Positions 40,306-42,130 of a DNA stretch of 42,130 nucleotides are shown piece after piece. Made by a program: the position numbers and the translations under genes. Within the stretch, counting starts at the first letter, position 1. The number at the start of each line of letters is the position of its first letter. The stretch is from NCBI RefSeq assembly GCF_963678875.1, contig NZ_OY787455.1, positions 1 through 42,130 of the forward strand, in the 5' to 3' direction. Under the pieces are notes generated by a model. The model had not been told where the DNA came from. It saw only the letters and a program-made list of their open reading frames with translations, and did not search any database. Source of the stretch: an uncultured Hyphomonas sp. (GTDB taxonomy: Bacteria; Pseudomonadota; Alphaproteobacteria; Caulobacterales; Hyphomonadaceae).

Positions 40306-40764
40306 ATGCCCGAATTCGTCATTCCCGGTGACATTGCCCATGTCATCCAGATCGCCATTGCGCCGGTCTTCCTGCTGGCAGGCATCGGGGCGTTCCTGAA
40401 CGTGATGACCAACCGGCTCGGCCGGGTGGTGGACCGCTGGCGCACGCTGGAAGGGGAGCTTTCCGGCTGCGATGAGGACCGCCGCCGCCTGCACGTGAAG
40501 GAACTTGGCATCCTCGACCGGCGGATGGCGCACTCCAACCGCGCGATCGCGCTGTCGACGCTTGCCGCCCTGCTCGTCTGCGTGGTGATCATCTTCCTGT
40601 TCACCGGCCAGCTGCTTCAGGCCTCGGTCACGCGCGCCGTCTCGATCCTGTTCATCGCCGCGATGAGCGTCCTGGTCACTGCGCTCCTGTCCTTCCTGCT
40701 GGAGATCCGCATTTCCAGCCGCACCCTCCGGGTCGCAGGCCACCTGATCAAGCCGCGCGACTGA
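40306..40764 (+). CDS. DUF2721 membrane protein
   Basis: A 152-residue inner-membrane protein with one N-terminal helix (about 13-33, VIQIAIAPVFLLAGIGAFLNV), a charged middle part (MTNRLGRVVDRWRTLE...HVKELGILDRRMAHSNRAI) and two C-terminal helices (about 82-104 and 109-132). The NRLGRVVDR and RRMAHSNRAI patterns are the DUF2721 family signatures. The family is conserved but its function is not known. No strong Shine-Dalgarno is seen before the ATG. It runs in the same direction as the DUF3604 gene and xerD. Confidence 0.88.
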   Translation: MPEFVIPGDIAHVIQIAIAPVFLLAGIGAFLNVMTNRLGRVVDRWRTLEGELSGCDEDRRRLHVKELGILDRRMAHSNRAIALSTLAALLVCVVIIFLFTGQLLQASVTRAVSILFIAAMSVLVTALLSFLLEIRISSRTLRVAGHLIKPRD

Positions 40765-40819
40765 TCCGGCCGCGGGCCGCGTTCACACCCTTTCAACCCG
40801 CTCGTGCCAGACTGAGGAC

Positions 40820-41737
40820 ATGTCTGATCGTGCGCGTATAGAAGCCTTCCTGGAAATGATGTCCGCCGAGCGGGGCGCGTCGCCCAATACGCTCGACGCC
40901 TATGGCCGCGACCTGCTGGACGCCTCCGAATATTGCGGCGGCAAGCTGGAGACCGCGGGCCCGCGCGACCTCGCCGGATGGCTGGCCGACCTCGCCGCGC
41001 GCGGCATGGCGCCGTCGTCCCAGGCGCGCAAGCTCTCCGCCGTGCGCCGTTTCTTCCGCTTCCTGTTCGAAGAGGGCGACCGCAAGGACGACCCGACCGC
41101 AAAGCTCGACGGCCCAAAACCGTCCCGAGATGTGCCGGACGTGCTCTCGCGTGAGGAAATGGCCCGCCTGATTGATGCCTGCGGCGAAGACCTGCGGCTG
41201 AAGGCGCTGGTCGAACTGCTCTATGGCGCAGGCCTGCGTGTGTCGGAACTCGTGTCGCTGACGCTCGGCTCCCTCCCCCGCCGCAAGGGCGAGCGCTGGG
41301 TGACGCGCGACGTGATCATCCGAGGTAAAGGCGGAAAGGAACGGCTCTGCCCGCTGGGCGGACCGGCGCTGGCGGCCCTCTCCGACTGGCTGGCCGTGCG
41401 CGAAGACCACATGCCGAAGAACAGCCTTGCCCGCACCCGTGCCGAAAAGTTCGTCTTCCCGTCGCGCGGCAGGGAAGGCCACCTGACGCGCCGGCGGCTC
41501 GGGCAATTGCTGGAAGAACTGTCGATGATGGCTGGCATAAGACCTGACCGCGTGCACCCGCACGCCCTGCGCCATGCCTATGCGACCCATCTCCTGATGG
41601 GCGGGGCGGACCTGCGCAGCGTGCAGACCCTGCTGGGCCATGCCGACATCGCGACGACCCAGATCTATACCCACGTCCTGACGGACGAACTGGCCGAACT
41701 GCTCGAAACGGCGCACCCGCTCGCCCGCAACGGATAA
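40820..41737 (+). CDS. xerD: Site-specific tyrosine recombinase XerD
   Basis: Chromosome-dimer resolution recombinase that acts with XerC at dif. The 305-residue protein has an N-terminal SAM-like domain (IEAFLEMMSAERGASPNTLDAY, 7-28) and a full catalytic set: Arg140 (GAGLRVSEL), Lys170 (RGKGGKER), His248 and Arg251 (HPHALRHAYATHLL), His274 (LGHADIATTQ) and Tyr283 (IYTHV). The stretch between Arg140 and Lys170 is about six residues longer than in E. coli XerD (GSLPRRKGERWVTRD). It is close to aroK/aroB, as is common in alphaproteobacteria, though on the opposite strand. No mobile-element features surround it, so it is the housekeeping enzyme. XerC cannot be fully excluded from sequence alone. 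Confidence 0.92.
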   Translation: MSDRARIEAFLEMMSAERGASPNTLDAYGRDLLDASEYCGGKLETAGPRDLAGWLADLAARGMAPSSQARKLSAVRRFFRFLFEEGDRKDDPTAKLDGPKPSRDVPDVLSREEMARLIDACGEDLRLKALVELLYGAGLRVSELVSLTLGSLPRRKGERWVTRDVIIRGKGGKERLCPLGGPALAALSDWLAVREDHMPKNSLARTRAEKFVFPSRGREGHLTRRRLGQLLEELSMMAGIRPDRVHPHALRHAYATHLLMGGADLRSVQTLLGHADIATTQIYTHVLTDELAELLETAHPLARNG

Positions 41738-41798
41738 ACCCGCTTGCGATCAGGGGGTCTTGGACCGATATTGCCGGCATCAATTGTGGAGAGAGCCC

Positions 41799-42035
41799 AT
41801 GGGCCCCTTGTTGAAAGCGATTATTCCGGCCGCGCTGCTGACTGAGATCGCAGCCATTGTGTTCTTCACGGCCACCTGGGCCATTCTGGCGGAAATGCAC
41901 TTCGGACAGTCAGTGATCATTGGCGGCGAAGTGGTCACCGCCTTTGGCGTCATCGCCATCGGCGTGACGGTCTTCCGGCGTGCCATCCGCTCCGAAAAGC
42001 GCATGGCCGCTGGCGAAACGGCCACAGACGCCTGA
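41799..42035 (+). CDS. Small two-helix membrane protein, unknown function
   Basis: A 78-residue protein with two hydrophobic segments at about 6-29 (IIPAALLTEIAAIVFFTATWAIL) and 35-57 (SVIIGGEVVTAFGVIAIGVTVF), followed by a basic tail (RRAIRSEKRMAAGE). GGAGAGA lies about seven bases upstream of the ATG. I do not recognise a family. It is 61 bp after xerD, in the same direction, and convergent with the YqaE/Pmp3 gene at the edge. Confidence 0.75.
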   Translation: MGPLLKAIIPAALLTEIAAIVFFTATWAILAEMHFGQSVIIGGEVVTAFGVIAIGVTVFRRAIRSEKRMAAGETATDA

Positions 42036-42058
42036 GCGCCTGACGCCGTCCCTCAATT

Positions 42059-42130
42059 TCAGATTTCGATAGCGCCTGACCCACGGGTCTGGACCCAGAA
42101 GGCGTGAATGACGCCCGGCAGCCAGCCGAT
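42059..42130 (-). CDS. YqaE/Pmp3 family membrane protein, C-terminal part
   Basis: Reading inwards from the window edge on the minus strand, 23 codons give IGWLPGVIHAFWVQTR followed by GSGAIEI and a TGA stop. The IGWLPGVIHA(F/L)W signature is the end of the second helix of YqaE/Pmp3 proteins, very small two-helix membrane proteins induced by salt or cold stress in several organisms. Only about the last third of the gene is inside the window. Confidence 0.75.
   Translation of the reverse strand: MGWLPGVIHAFWVQTRGSGAIEI

Noticed and set aside
40820..41737. XerD as an integrase of a mobile element
   Set aside because: It has housekeeping XerD length and motifs, a conserved neighbourhood near aroK, and no tRNA target or flanking repeats were seen.
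1..42130. tRNA, rRNA, CRISPR or insertion sequence
   Set aside because: No cloverleaf-like gene, spaced repeat array, transposase or terminal inverted repeat was recognised on either strand.

Overview
The window is chromosomal DNA from a GC-rich alphaproteobacterium. The best guess is a Hyphomonas/Caulobacter-type organism (Hyphomonadaceae). This rests on a RegB/SenC/RegA redox locus, PhaR/PhaB polyhydroxybutyrate genes, a TonB-dependent receptor with an exported M20 hydrolase, and the order aroK-aroB-CNNM/CBS protein-bolA-DnaJ-like gene that I associate with Caulobacterales relatives. The genus is an inference; no rRNA or other decisive marker is present. No phage, insertion sequence, CRISPR array, tRNA or rRNA was seen. 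Codon use looks uniform, so most of this is core genome.

Layout. 1-3.8 kb: end of a DUF350 membrane gene, 3-hydroxybutyrate dehydrogenase (bdhA), then senC/sco1 divergent from regB-regA, a complete redox-responsive two-component system. 3.8-11.1 kb: exported M20 amidohydrolase, TonB receptor, an ArnT-like lipid-linked glycosyltransferase divergent from a GT2 polyprenyl-phosphate glycosyltransferase, and a small four-helix membrane protein. 11.2-12.7 kb: phaR divergent from phaB, with a likely PhaR operator between them. 12.8-18.5 kb: a lipid or CoA-ester group (MDR oxidoreductase, AMP-dependent acyl-CoA ligase, alpha/beta hydrolase, SCP2 domain protein, orphan acyl-CoA carboxylase beta subunit). 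18.5-20.9 kb: a Tat-type, possibly lipid-anchored PLP aminotransferase with a structured leader, and a DUF4349 lipoprotein. 20.9-27.3 kb: glutamate synthase operon gltD-(GFA-family gene)-gltB. 27.6-32.4 kb: uppP, a DUF2383-type lipoprotein, an NDUFA9-like protein, glpD and a DnaJ-domain gene. 32.4-36.1 kb: bolA, a small secreted protein, a CNNM/CBS protein, aroB, aroK. 36.2-42.1 kb: a 44-residue membrane microprotein overlapping a 606-residue exported unknown, a DUF3604 lipoprotein, a DUF2721 protein, xerD, a small membrane protein, and the end of a YqaE/Pmp3 gene.

How the genes fit together. Three themes recur: carbon storage and acyl-CoA metabolism (bdhA, phaR/phaB, ligase, carboxylase, SCP2), respiratory redox sensing and electron entry (RegB/SenC/RegA, glpD, NDUFA9-like), and envelope building (uppP, ArnT-like with GT2, TonB receptor, several lipoproteins).

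The least explained parts are the regulatory DNA and a few unusual gene arrangements. Two identical 17-bp operators (AATATCA-N3-TGATATT) lie 73 bp apart between gltD and uppP. A possible H-type pseudoknot lies in the leader of the exported aminotransferase. A hairpin covers the Shine-Dalgarno of the MDR gene. A GFA-family gene sits inside the glutamate synthase operon. An overlapping microprotein/unknown exported protein pair lies beside aroK.
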